NCBI GenBank assembly: GCA_903912435.1
Contig: CAIWHI010000956.1
Location: forward strand, 1-10,315
DNA: 10,315 bases
Reading direction: 5' to 3'
DNA from: an uncultured Bacteroidota bacterium
GTDB lineage: Bacteria; Bacteroidota; Bacteroidia; Chitinophagales; Chitinophagaceae
The notes beneath the pieces were generated by a model. It was given only the letters and a program-made list of their open reading frames with translations, was not told the DNA's origin and made no database searches. The translations under genes and the position numbers were made by a program. Of this stretch, positions 1 to 7,249 are shown piece by piece (position 1 is the stretch's first letter; the number at the start of each line of letters is the position of its first letter).

Positions 1-869
1 ATCAATGGGTCATCTACGGCATTAGTTTTTTTCTTTTCTGATGAAACAATTAAGTCATTTACTACTTCCCATCCTGCATTATTAAATAATTGTATTATTT
101 CATTTGGATTTCTAAACAGGTAAATATGATCAATGGCCGGAGAATTGCATGGTGCGGTGATAAATGCAATTGCTTTATCTGTACCTAATGAATGGAGCTT
201 TTTCATGATGCCTAATGGGTCTTCAAGGTGTTCCAACACCTCACCCATAATAATGAAATCAAACTTCTGTTCACTTTCATATTGGTACACATCCTGAAGG
301 ATATAATCTACATGGCCACTTTTTACAAATACCTTCGACATTTCTATGGAGGTTTCACTAATATCCACCATTGTATAGTTATAGTCTGCTGAAAGTTGGC
401 TAATGACTTCATTGGTAAATAAGCCATGGCCACCACCTACTTCCAATACGTGTCTGATACCTGCCGAAAAAGCACTGAAATTTTTAAAGAAAAACTGTAG
501 AATATCATAATGGTGTGCCCAAAGGTATTGTGTAACCAATAGGCCATGCATGTAATAGCTCATTACCTCAGGGTTGCCATAGACCCGATTATTCACCTCT
601 TTGAAAGATGTACAGGAGTATTTACCGGTTTCCACAAACCTTAACTGTTCGTCAATTACATCTTCACAAACTCTTAAATAGCAATCCAGTGCAAAAGGTA
701 AGTCTTTGCCTTCTTTTTGTAATAATTGGTCATAGTTGCTAAAAAAAGCCTCTGCTCTTTCAACGTATTCTGTATTGTCGAATGCAATATTTTTCTTCAA
801 TTTTTTGTAGTGCATCGGATTTTGCTCATATATATAATCCAGAATACGATTGAGGTAAGTAGCGGCCAT
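1..869 (-). CDS. Class I SAM-dependent methyltransferase (3' end outside window)
   Basis: An open frame of 289 codons runs from an ATG at 869 off the left edge, so the C-terminus is missing. Residues 1-138 form a mainly helical extension with a motif YYMHGLLVTQYLWAHHYD at about 105-122. The Rossmann methyltransferase core follows: motif I VLEVGGGHG at 141-149 binds SAM, MVDI at 167-170 supplies the acidic residue expected after strand beta-2, and FDFIIMGEVLEHLEDP at 203-218 is the motif typical of methyltransferase families 11, 12 and 23. It transfers a methyl group from SAM to an unknown acceptor, probably in the cytoplasm, since no signal peptide or membrane segment is visible. A substrate cannot be inferred from the N-terminal domain, and no pathway partner is adjacent. 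The start is the first ATG of the frame, with an A/T-rich leader and no clear Shine-Dalgarno. The general call is secure; the specific role is unknown. Confidence 0.9.
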   Translation of the reverse strand, partial: MAATYLNRILDYIYEQNPMHYKKLKKNIAFDNTEYVERAEAFFSNYDQLLQKEGKDLPFALDCYLRVCEDVIDEQLRFVETGKYSCTSFKEVNNRVYGNPEVMSYYMHGLLVTQYLWAHHYDILQFFFKNFSAFSAGIRHVLEVGGGHGLFTNEVISQLSADYNYTMVDISETSIEMSKVFVKSGHVDYILQDVYQYESEQKFDFIIMGEVLEHLEDPLGIMKKLHSLGTDKAIAFITAPCNSPAIDHIYLFRNPNEIIQLFNNAGWEVVNDLIVSSEKKKTNAVDDPL

Positions 870-889
870 TGATTGATTATTATGTTTTT

Positions 890-897
890 CAAAAATA
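890..897 (-). promoter_or_regulatory. Possible Bacteroidota -7 element upstream of the methyltransferase
   Basis: Read on the minus strand this is TATTTTTG, a match to the Bacteroidota -7 consensus TAnnTTTG, placed 21 bp before the ATG at 869. I find no TTG at the expected 17-21 bp further upstream, so half of the promoter is missing. In such AT-rich DNA a lone match can occur by chance. Confidence 0.25.
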
Positions 898-1038
898 GGA
901 AAATTACTCAAGGCAGAAAATAAAAATGGGTGGTTTTGGTTTTCTTTTTAAGTAAATGGTTTGTAGGTATTTATGTATTCATGTCGGGTGATTAATTCAA
1001 TTCCATTTTATAAAGCAAAATTTTGATTAAATATTGAA

Positions 1039-1228
1039 TCCGGCTAAGGAAAAAGCATCGAAATATTTTTACTCGAAGGTTTGAGATGATTATAGAATAG
1101 AAGTGAAAAGAGCGGTATCCCCATTAGGTGGTATAATTTCTTTTTATATTCTAAAATAACACCAGCCCTTCGGGGATCTCTAAAAAATATTGATGTTGTT
1201 ATATAATAATATAAACCCTTCAGGTTTA
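1039..1228. repeat. Series of short hairpins at 34-50 bp spacing in a gene-free stretch
   Basis: The gap 870-1368 holds no convincing gene. Inside it lie small inverted repeats, each a few base pairs around a 4-8 base loop with CC on the left and GG on the right: 1039-1050 (TCC/GGA), 1072-1085 (CTC/GAG, degenerate), 1116-1133 (TATCCCC-atta-GGTGGTA, one mismatch and one wobble), 1166-1175 (CCC-ttcg-GGG, a UUCG-type tetraloop) and 1212-1228 (TAAACC-cttca-GGTTTA, perfect 6 bp). Loop centres are near 1044, 1078, 1124, 1170 and 1220. The last two have a TTCTA or TTATA about 21 bp before the loop centre. None has a T-run placed like an intrinsic terminator. The first two members are weak; the last three are clearer. 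Function unknown. Confidence 0.5.
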
Positions 1229-1318
1229 ATGTAATTGGTAAGTAACAGGAATTAAATATTTCGGTACGTGTGCCTAAATGCATCTGAACTGCCAAAAGAA
1301 AAAAGATTAGAATTTTAT

Positions 1319-1348
1319 TTGCGCAGTCAAATAGTTGCATTATATTTG
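1319..1348 (+). promoter_or_regulatory. Promoter of the arsR-VOC-SRPBCC operon
   Basis: TTG at 1319-1321 and TATATTTG at 1341-1348 are separated by 19 bp, a close match to the Bacteroidota primary sigma factor promoter (TTG at -33, TAnnTTTG at -7). Transcription would begin near 1354-1356, giving a leader of only about 14 bases before the ATG at 1369. No Shine-Dalgarno is present, which is normal in this phylum. The duplicated 16-mer described separately overlaps the core promoter and start region. Confidence 0.75.
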
Positions 1349-1363
1349 CAGTCAAATAGCTGC
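1323..1363. promoter_or_regulatory. Two near-identical 16-mers, probable autoregulatory operator
   Basis: GCAGTCAAATAGTTGC (1323-1338) and GCAGTCAAATAGCTGC (1348-1363) differ at one base and start 25 bp apart. Each is an imperfect dyad (GCA...TGC; GCAG...CTGC in the second). The outer ends also form an inverted pair, GCGCAG at 1321 with CTGCGC at 1360. The first copy fills the spacer between the -33 and -7 elements; the second starts on the last base of the -7 element and covers the expected start site. Winged-helix ArsR dimers bind such dyads and block RNA polymerase, so autorepression by the product of the gene at 1369 is the natural reading. Binding is inferred. Confidence 0.65.
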
Positions 1364-1368
1364 GCAAT

Positions 1369-1692
1369 ATGGAGTTTCGAAGAGATGTTTTTCAGGCCAT
1401 TGCTGATCCCACACGTAGGGCTATTTTGGCCCTGGTGGCTTTGCAAGCAATGACACCAGGGGCTATAGCTGATAACTTTGCATCATCTAGGCAAACGATA
1501 TCTAAGCATATCCAGATATTGCAAGAATGTGAATTACTCAGTCTAACTAAAAAGGGTAGGGAAATCCATTATCAAATCAATGTTCCGAAAATGAAAGAGA
1601 TTGCTGATTGGTTAGAACCTTACAAGCAACTATGGGAGACTAGATTAGATGCTATGGAAGATTTATTGAACGAAATGCAATCAGGTAAGTAG
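1369..1692 (+). CDS. ArsR/SdpR-family winged-helix transcriptional repressor
   Basis: The 107-residue product has the ArsR fold: FQAIADPTRRAILALVAL at 8-25 is the classic opening helix pair, the recognition helix lies around SSRQTISKHIQILQECELL at 39-57, and the beta-wing is about LTKKGREIHYQIN at 58-70. A tail with EPYKQLWETRLDAMEDLL at 82-99 is typical of the SdpR-like subgroup that sits beside SRPBCC and VOC genes. I see no metal-binding CxCxxC motif in the recognition helix, and the only cysteine is in QECELL, so arsenic or metal sensing is unlikely. The length is normal. The ATG lies about 14 bases from the predicted transcription start. It is the first gene of an operon, with 32 bp to the next gene, and the repeat overlapping its promoter suggests autorepression. 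The inducer is not evident. Confidence 0.93.
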   Translation: MEFRRDVFQAIADPTRRAILALVALQAMTPGAIADNFASSRQTISKHIQILQECELLSLTKKGREIHYQINVPKMKEIADWLEPYKQLWETRLDAMEDLLNEMQSGK

Positions 1693-1724
1693 AAATATTA
1701 AGTTGACAAAATAAAACCAATTAT

Positions 1725-2150
1725 ATGAATAATCAATTGTATCCTTGCCTTTGGTATGATGGACAAGCCAGAGCCGCTGCGGAAATGTACTGCGCTATTT
1801 TTCCTAATTCAAAAATCATCAGCGATTCGGGGATGGTGATAATTTTTGAATTGAATGGACAGAAGTTTATGGGCCTGAATGGTGGCCCACATTTTAAATT
1901 CAATGAGGCTGTTTCGTTCGTAATTTCTTGTAAAGATCAGGAAGAGATAGACCATTATTGGTACAAGCTGATAGCTGATGGTGGCCAGGAGAGTATGTGT
2001 GGATGGTGCAAAGATAAATTTGGTATGTCGTGGCAGGTAGTACCTGAAATGCTTGGGCAATTGATGTCGAATCCCGAAAGTGGTCAAAGGGTAGTTCAGG
2101 CTTTTATGAAGATGAAGAAGTTAGAAATTGAAGTAATAAGAAATGCTTAA
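1725..2150 (+). CDS. PhnB-like VOC (glyoxalase/bleomycin-resistance fold) protein
   Basis: The 141-residue product belongs to the VOC family labelled '3-demethylubiquinone-9 3-methyltransferase', an automatic name that does not show a methyltransferase activity. Features seen: CLWYDGQARAAAEMYCAIFP at 8-27, KFMGLNGGPHFKFNEAVSF at 47-65, CKDQEEIDHYWYKL at 69-82 and GWCKDKFGMSWQVVPEML at 92-109. These follow the family in order. The protein is shorter than usual: where homologues carry a loop of roughly 10-15 residues between SKIISDS and the next strand, only GMV remains. It is cytoplasmic by appearance, without signal or membrane segments. It is the second gene of the operon, starting 32 bp after the repressor gene and ending 56 bp before the SRPBCC gene. 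The substrate is unknown. Confidence 0.88.
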   Translation: MNNQLYPCLWYDGQARAAAEMYCAIFPNSKIISDSGMVIIFELNGQKFMGLNGGPHFKFNEAVSFVISCKDQEEIDHYWYKLIADGGQESMCGWCKDKFGMSWQVVPEMLGQLMSNPESGQRVVQAFMKMKKLEIEVIRNA

Positions 2151-2206
2151 TTGGATTTTAGGAAGTGACAATGGAAATCTAAAATTGTCTTTTAAAAGTA
2201 GCAATA

Positions 2207-2683
2207 ATGGCAAAACAAATAAAAGTAAGCAGGGTATTTAATGCTCCGGTAGAGTTGGTTTGGAAAATTTGGACGGACCCTGAACTGGTGAAGCGCTGGT
2301 GGGGACCCAAACATTTTATCTCACCAGTTGCTAATATTGATTTTAGGGTAGGTGGAAAGTCTCTTGTAAGTATGAAAGCGCCAAAAGAAATGGGTGGGCA
2401 AGAATTTTATTCTATTTGGGAGTATGTAAAAATTTTACCACTAAATACAATTGAGTTTATCCAAAACCTGGCAGATAAAGCTGGTAATAAAACCGACCCG
2501 AAAAAATTGGGTATGCCTGCTGATTTTCCATTGGATATTAGAACCATTGTTACTTTCAAAGCATTGAGCGAGACTCAAACAGAAATGACGGTAACCGAAT
2601 ATGCAGAATTTGGTAGCATGGGTAATTTTGCTCAAATTGGCCTGGAGCAGAGTATGGATAAGATGTTGGAGGTATTAGGGTAA
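2207..2683 (+). CDS. AHSA1-type SRPBCC domain protein
   Basis: The 158-residue protein is a single SRPBCC (START/Bet v 1-like) domain of the AHSA1 type. Its N-terminus VSRVFNAPVELVWKIWTDPE (8-27) with KRWWGPKHF (30-38) is the family hallmark; DFRVGGKSLVSM follows at 45-56, GMPADFPLDIRTIVTF at 102-117, and the C-terminal helix LEQSMDKMLEVL at 146-157 closes the hydrophobic pocket. Such proteins bind small hydrophobic ligands, and many are encoded next to SdpR-type ArsR repressors, as here. Its ligand cannot be predicted. The start ATG is preceded by an A-rich stretch. The 56-bp gap before it has no good promoter match, so it is probably read with the two upstream genes. It ends 18 bp from the end of the convergent large gene. 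Confidence 0.9.
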   Translation: MAKQIKVSRVFNAPVELVWKIWTDPELVKRWWGPKHFISPVANIDFRVGGKSLVSMKAPKEMGGQEFYSIWEYVKILPLNTIEFIQNLADKAGNKTDPKKLGMPADFPLDIRTIVTFKALSETQTEMTVTEYAEFGSMGNFAQIGLEQSMDKMLEVLG

Positions 2684-2703
2684 AGGGGTGATTTTCATTC
2701 CCT
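2684..2703. terminator. Hairpin between convergent genes, possible bidirectional terminator
   Basis: AGGGGTGA at 2684-2691 can pair with TCATTCCCT at 2695-2703 (8 bp with one wobble and one bulged T, loop TTT). It fills the 18-bp gap between the SRPBCC stop and the stop of the large gene on the other strand, the usual place for a shared terminator. Neither side has a following T-run, so intrinsic termination is uncertain. Confidence 0.35.
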
Positions 2704-5700
2704 ACCTTATCAATGTGACATTCCCCTTCATAGTAAACTGGGTCTTGTCGGGCCGGCTGATGACTACCAGGTAATTATATACGCCAAGGTCTTGTGGAAC
2801 TCCTTGATAGAAGCCATCCCAACCTTTTAGAGGGTCATTGGTTTTGAATACCAGTTGTCCCCAGCGGTTATATATGGAGAATTCTTCTAGTTTTGAATAT
2901 TTAAGGTTGCCGATTTTGAATATGTCATTAAGCCCATCACCATTAGGGCTAAATGCTGAAGGTATAAATTCGGAGTCATTATTAAAAACCTTGATGTTTA
3001 CAAACCCCGAATCCTGGCAGCCATTTTGGTCGAAGGCCTTTACAATATAAGTAATGTCGTCAACTGGGGTTGCTTGTGGATTATTGATGTTTGGGTTGCT
3101 TAATGAGCCGTCATTAGGCGACCAAAGATATTTACTCCCTCCATCAACATTCAACTGGGTAGTGCTGCCTAATGGTATTGTGGCATCTGGTGACAAATTA
3201 TTTAAGAAGTAAATGTGTGGTGAGCCATTAATTGTAATCGTCTTAGTAGTACTATCCTGATAGCAAACAGGGTTTTTACCTAATAGTTTTACTGTGTAAT
3301 AGGTAGCATCAAGTGTGGCAATGAAATAATGTATAGGATTGGTACTTGTATCGGTGCTTATTGGTTTAGTTCCAAAAGTCCATAAATACTTATAGGCATT
3401 TTGTGAGTTATTTGTAAAAGTTACTGTGTCTTCTACGCAACCATATTTTACTGTATAATCAAAATCTGTTTCGGCATTTACAGTAATTATTACATTTAAT
3501 GTGTCTCTTGGGCTTTCACAGCCATTTACTGTTTGGCTTACATACCATAAAAAAGTGCCCACAATATCGGTGCCGGGTGTAGGGTCAATACTACTACCTA
3601 TACCTCCTGTAGGTACGGTATACCAAAGAAGAGAGGTACCTGTTGCAACCAGCGGTATGGCCGGGGCATGCTGGCAATAAAAGACAGGATTGGAAACGAT
3701 AGGTGCCAATGGGATGGGATAGACTAAAATTGTTGTTCCTGATGTGTTCACACAGCCAAATGCATCAGTACCTGTAACTGAATAAATTACTGAAACTGTA
3801 GGCGTAGTAATGACAGTTGCCCCCGTATTGGTATTCAGCATATCGGCTGGTGTCCATATATAGGTGGCAGCCCCTGTTGCCGTTAGTGTTTCACTGGAGC
3901 CTATGCACATTGAGGCATGAGCAGGGGTTATTGATACATTTGGTAATTGGTGCACAACCACAGTAATGGTAGCTTTGGCAGAGCAATTATTGCCATCTGT
4001 TCCAATTACAGAGTAGGTGGTCGTAATGGAAGGAGAGGCAAGTTCATGAGCTCCGGTTACTGTGGTTAATCCTGTTCCCGGCGACCAGGTATAGGTGGTT
4101 GCCCCGCTTGCATTAAGTCCAATTTCCTGGCCTTCACAAATTGTAGGTGTTGCAGGCGATAGTGTAACTACCGGAATTGGATTGACCAATACTGAAATGG
4201 ATGACCTTGGACTTTCGCAACCACCCACTGTCTGACTCACATACCACATGAAAGTTCCTGGTGTGGTGGTATTAGGCAATGGTGCTGAAGTAGTAGAGGT
4301 GCCTCCGGTAGCTACTACATACCAAAGTAAGCCTGAACCAGTTGCTGTTAGTACTCTAGCTGTAGCATTTTGACAATAGATAATAGGTGTAATTACTGTT
4401 GGAGCTAGTGGTATTGGATTAACAGTTACTGTTACACTAGCGGTATTCACACATAGGTTGGCATCTGTACCAGTGATAAGGTAGGTGGTAGTAGTAACAG
4501 GGGATGCGGTAACACTGGTTCCTGCACCACTACTCAAGCCAGTAGATGGCGACCAATTATAGGCAACAGCACCGGATGCAGTTAAAACGACACTTGAGCC
4601 AATACAAATTGTAGGTGCTGTAGGTGTTACAGTAACTAAGGGTAATGGATGTACTGTAACCGTAATGTTGGCATTATTAGAACATCCATTAGCACCAATG
4701 CCCACAACATTATATACTGTGGTTGTAGCAGGGTTAGCTGTTACAGTTGGTGATACACCCGAACTTAGTGATGTGGTAGGCGACCATGTATAACTAACAC
4801 CACCCGAGGCCGAGAACGTAGTACTTTGTCCGGAGCAAATAGTGGCGGCTGTAGGTGAAATAGATATTGTTGGTAATGGTTTAATCACCACTGATATTGA
4901 ATCTCTGGGGCTTTCGCAACCACCCACGGTTTGGCTTACATACCATTTAGTAGTTCCTACTGTACCTGTACCTGGGATAGGGGAAAATAAATTACCAATA
5001 CCACCGATAGCTGTGGTATACCATAGCAAGGCTGTTCCGGTAGCTGAAAGTGGAGATGATGATGCAAACTGACAATAGTTCACAGGGCTCACGACAGCAG
5101 GAGTTGGCGGAATAGGTGCCACTGTTACTGTAACAGTAGCTGTATTGATGCATCCATTAATATCTCTGCCAGTAACTGTGTAGATAGCAGTGGATGCCGG
5201 ACCAGCAACCGGATTGGTACATGCAGTACAAGATAACCCCGTGCCTGGAGACCATGTATAAGACACCCCGCCTGCAGGATAAAGTATAACCGAATTGCCT
5301 GAACAAACAGAAACGGGTGGGGCAGTTATAATTGGAATTGGATTTACTGTAACTGTTACGGTATTTGTATTGATACATCCATTGGCACCTACCCCCGTAA
5401 GACTGTAAATGGTGGTAGTGGCTGGCGTGGCAATAGGGTTGGAGCAGGTAGAGCATGATAATGTACTGCCCGGCAACCATGTATAGCTAACGCCGCCTGT
5501 GGCATTGAGCGTAGTTGACGAACCAGGGCATATGGAAACCGGTAAGCCGGCACTAACAGCAGGTATTGTTTTTATAGTAACCCTTACAGTATCGGTGTTG
5601 GTACAACCATTTGTTGCAGTGCCTGTTACAGTATACAGAGTGGTTGAACCGGGATTGGCTATAGGGCTTGTACATGAAATACAAGATAGCCCAGTGCCGG

Positions 5701-7027
5701 GTAGCCAGGTATAGCTGGTTGTTCCAGTTGCAGATAATGAGGTTGATGCTCCCTGGCAGATACTCACGTTTGGCCCGGCATCTACTATTGGATAAGGGAG
5801 TACATTTATGGTATATGCCCTTGTTTGTGTTCCAGATAGTGGGCAGTTATTATCCTGGAAGGTAATATAAAAAGTGTAGGAACCTATTGCAGCTAATGTG
5901 GTATTCCAGGAGAACGTACAAATAGGGTGGGGAGTGCCATTTCCTGTTGTTGTGAATACAGCACCGGTTGGTAATCCTGATGCAGAAACGATAATATTAT
6001 TAAATGTGTCTACTTCGGTTGGTTTAAGGGTAACAGAAAATGACCCTGCATTTTGGCAGATATTAAAATCGGAACTGTCGACAATAGTGCCTGATGTGCT
6101 GGAGACAAATCCGCCCGTAGGGGGAATATCTGTGCAAGTTAAAACCAAAAAAGTCATTTCCCTTTGGCATGAACCTACAAAGGTGCCCGTTCGGTATTCA
6201 TCTATATTATACACCACTAATGATCTCTGTAAAGCACTGGGAGTAAATGAAATCTGCCCTGTATATGGATTGAAGGCGTAAGCGGATGTAGCTAATGGGG
6301 TGGCACCTGTATAGCCAGATGCATAGGTAACCGTACCACCAATTGAGGAACATGATGCTGTGCCATTATTTGCAGTTATTAAAGAAAAAATTAATGAATC
6401 TCCGTCAATGTCATGTGCACCGGGGTTATAATTATCACCACTACTTAAGCAGAAAAATGGTGTAGGTAATACTGTTAAGGCCGGATTGGTATTATGGTAA
6501 ACTGTATTGTTAAGCGTGTCAACCAGTTGAATGATACTAGTGCCAGGGCTAAGAATATTGGTTATACCAGAGCCCCGCCCGGCAGAACCTCCACTTGCCC
6601 CCATATATCCGGTAAACAGGAATCTCCATGTACTTGATGTATAAGGTAGTGTATAATTGCCGGTATATACAAATTTCTTTATGCCGGGTATGGCATAAGA
6701 TGCATTGGTACATTGGGTAAGACTGGTATCAGCTGGGCATACAGGAGTGATTTCTATGCCATTTGTGGGTGCTTGAAGGGCTAAAGTAATACTTGCAACA
6801 GAAGTATTAGCATCATAAATACAGATTACAGGGGTACTCATTGGCAGGGCAGGGAATGACGAGCCTGCACAATCTCCGTAAGCGACTAAGGTAATTTGGT
6901 AAGTATTTCCTGAAACATAGGAGTAGAAAAGGTCTGCACCAACTATATGTGTGGCGAATGAGCTTGTTTGTAAAAAAATAAACAATATCAGGAGAATGCC
7001 ACGAAAATAAGAAGGTATTCTACACAT
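2702..7027 (-). CDS. Large secreted adhesin-like protein with Ig-like repeats and T9SS type B (CHU_C) sorting domain
   Basis: The 1441-residue product has an N-terminal signal peptide (1-25, hydrophobic GILLILFIFLQ, likely cut after SSFA). The mature start THIVGADLFYSYVSGNTYQI is the conserved N-terminal module of many CHU_C proteins. A beta-sandwich-like segment spans about 300-410. Ten Ig-like modules follow (413-1183) in the order A A A B A A B A A B. A modules carry YTW-PGTGLS and end NGC-NTATVTVTV; B modules carry LWY and WYVSQTVGGCESPR. A PKD-like domain (1185-1267, with YLWTFG) and a further A-like module (1270-1347) lead to the type B sorting domain (1353-1441: IPSAFSPNGDGLNDIFKI, YNRWGQLVF, GVYNYLVVI, ending GNVTLIR). 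The domain directs export by the T9SS and surface display or release. Its ligand is unknown; adhesion, matrix or gliding roles are inference. The first ATG after the promoter fits the signal peptide. Confidence 0.95.
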   Translation of the reverse strand: MCRIPSYFRGILLILFIFLQTSSFATHIVGADLFYSYVSGNTYQITLVAYGDCAGSSFPALPMSTPVICIYDANTSVASITLALQAPTNGIEITPVCPADTSLTQCTNASYAIPGIKKFVYTGNYTLPYTSSTWRFLFTGYMGASGGSAGRGSGITNILSPGTSIIQLVDTLNNTVYHNTNPALTVLPTPFFCLSSGDNYNPGAHDIDGDSLIFSLITANNGTASCSSIGGTVTYASGYTGATPLATSAYAFNPYTGQISFTPSALQRSLVVYNIDEYRTGTFVGSCQREMTFLVLTCTDIPPTGGFVSSTSGTIVDSSDFNICQNAGSFSVTLKPTEVDTFNNIIVSASGLPTGAVFTTTGNGTPHPICTFSWNTTLAAIGSYTFYITFQDNNCPLSGTQTRAYTINVLPYPIVDAGPNVSICQGASTSLSATGTTSYTWLPGTGLSCISCTSPIANPGSTTLYTVTGTATNGCTNTDTVRVTIKTIPAVSAGLPVSICPGSSTTLNATGGVSYTWLPGSTLSCSTCSNPIATPATTTIYSLTGVGANGCINTNTVTVTVNPIPIITAPPVSVCSGNSVILYPAGGVSYTWSPGTGLSCTACTNPVAGPASTAIYTVTGRDINGCINTATVTVTVAPIPPTPAVVSPVNYCQFASSSPLSATGTALLWYTTAIGGIGNLFSPIPGTGTVGTTKWYVSQTVGGCESPRDSISVVIKPLPTISISPTAATICSGQSTTFSASGGVSYTWSPTTSLSSGVSPTVTANPATTTVYNVVGIGANGCSNNANITVTVHPLPLVTVTPTAPTICIGSSVVLTASGAVAYNWSPSTGLSSGAGTSVTASPVTTTTYLITGTDANLCVNTASVTVTVNPIPLAPTVITPIIYCQNATARVLTATGSGLLWYVVATGGTSTTSAPLPNTTTPGTFMWYVSQTVGGCESPRSSISVLVNPIPVVTLSPATPTICEGQEIGLNASGATTYTWSPGTGLTTVTGAHELASPSITTTYSVIGTDGNNCSAKATITVVVHQLPNVSITPAHASMCIGSSETLTATGAATYIWTPADMLNTNTGATVITTPTVSVIYSVTGTDAFGCVNTSGTTILVYPIPLAPIVSNPVFYCQHAPAIPLVATGTSLLWYTVPTGGIGSSIDPTPGTDIVGTFLWYVSQTVNGCESPRDTLNVIITVNAETDFDYTVKYGCVEDTVTFTNNSQNAYKYLWTFGTKPISTDTSTNPIHYFIATLDATYYTVKLLGKNPVCYQDSTTKTITINGSPHIYFLNNLSPDATIPLGSTTQLNVDGGSKYLWSPNDGSLSNPNINNPQATPVDDITYIVKAFDQNGCQDSGFVNIKVFNNDSEFIPSAFSPNGDGLNDIFKIGNLKYSKLEEFSIYNRWGQLVFKTNDPLKGWDGFYQGVPQDLGVYNYLVVISRPDKTQFTMKGNVTLIR
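3479..5791 (-). repeat. Internal Ig-like repeats with an exact 699-bp higher-order period
   Basis: This part of the large gene encodes ten modules of 75-79 residues. The modules starting at residues 640, 873 and 1106 (type B) are exactly 233 residues apart, as are those at 719 and 952, and at 796 and 1029 (type A). At DNA level the motif CTTTC(G/A)CA recurs at 3513, 4212 and 4911, exactly 699 bp apart. Past unequal crossing-over of an A-A-B block is the likely origin. The three leading A modules each have an LSCxxC pair (Cys 449/452, 525/528, 600/603) that the later A modules lack. Confidence 0.9.
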
Positions 7028-7059
7028 AAATTTCAGCTCATGGGTTACCGGATAATAAT

Positions 7060-7090
7060 CAAATGTAGTAAAGGGTTATCAGAAATGCAA
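7060..7090 (-). promoter_or_regulatory. Promoter of the large T9SS type B cargo gene
   Basis: On the minus strand TTG (7090-7088) is followed after 20 bp by TACATTTG (7067-7060), a match to the Bacteroidota TTG / TAnnTTTG promoter. Transcription would start near 7054, giving a leader of about 26 bases. It lies downstream of the terminator of the preceding type A gene, so the large gene is probably transcribed on its own. Confidence 0.6.
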
Positions 7091-7195
7091 TTGATTTCAA
7101 AAAAAAATCATTTACGAAAAAATAGGGAGAATTTTATTTGCTTTTAGTTAAAGTTCTGTTGCCTTCCATGAAAATATGAGTATTGAAAAACCATT

Positions 7196-7225
7196 AAAAA
7201 AGCCGACGGATATAACTCCGCCGGC
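7196..7225 (-). terminator. Intrinsic terminator of the T9SS type A cargo gene
   Basis: On the minus strand GCCGGCGGA, loop GTTATA and TCCGTCGGC form a 9-bp G/C-rich stem (one G-U pair), followed at once by six Ts. It begins 25 bp after the stop codon at 7250-7252. Stem, loop and T-run all fit a Rho-independent terminator. On the plus strand the central pair would be an A-C mismatch, with no T-run after it, so it should act only in the minus direction. Confidence 0.9.
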
Positions 7226-7249
7226 CATACTTATTATAGTTAGCTATGC

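Noticed and set aside
1039..1228. CRISPR array
   Set aside because: The units share a structural plan and spacing but not an identical repeat sequence, and no cas gene is present.
1044..1367. Minus-strand open frame of 107 codons in the gap before the arsR gene
   Set aside because: It runs through the hairpin series and through the arsR promoter and operator, has low-complexity AT-driven composition and no recognisable domain.
5157..5480. Minus-strand 107-codon frame and several plus-strand frames within the large repeat gene
   Set aside because: They are out-of-frame or antisense shadows of the Ig-like repeats; the 1441-codon frame explains this DNA with clear domains.
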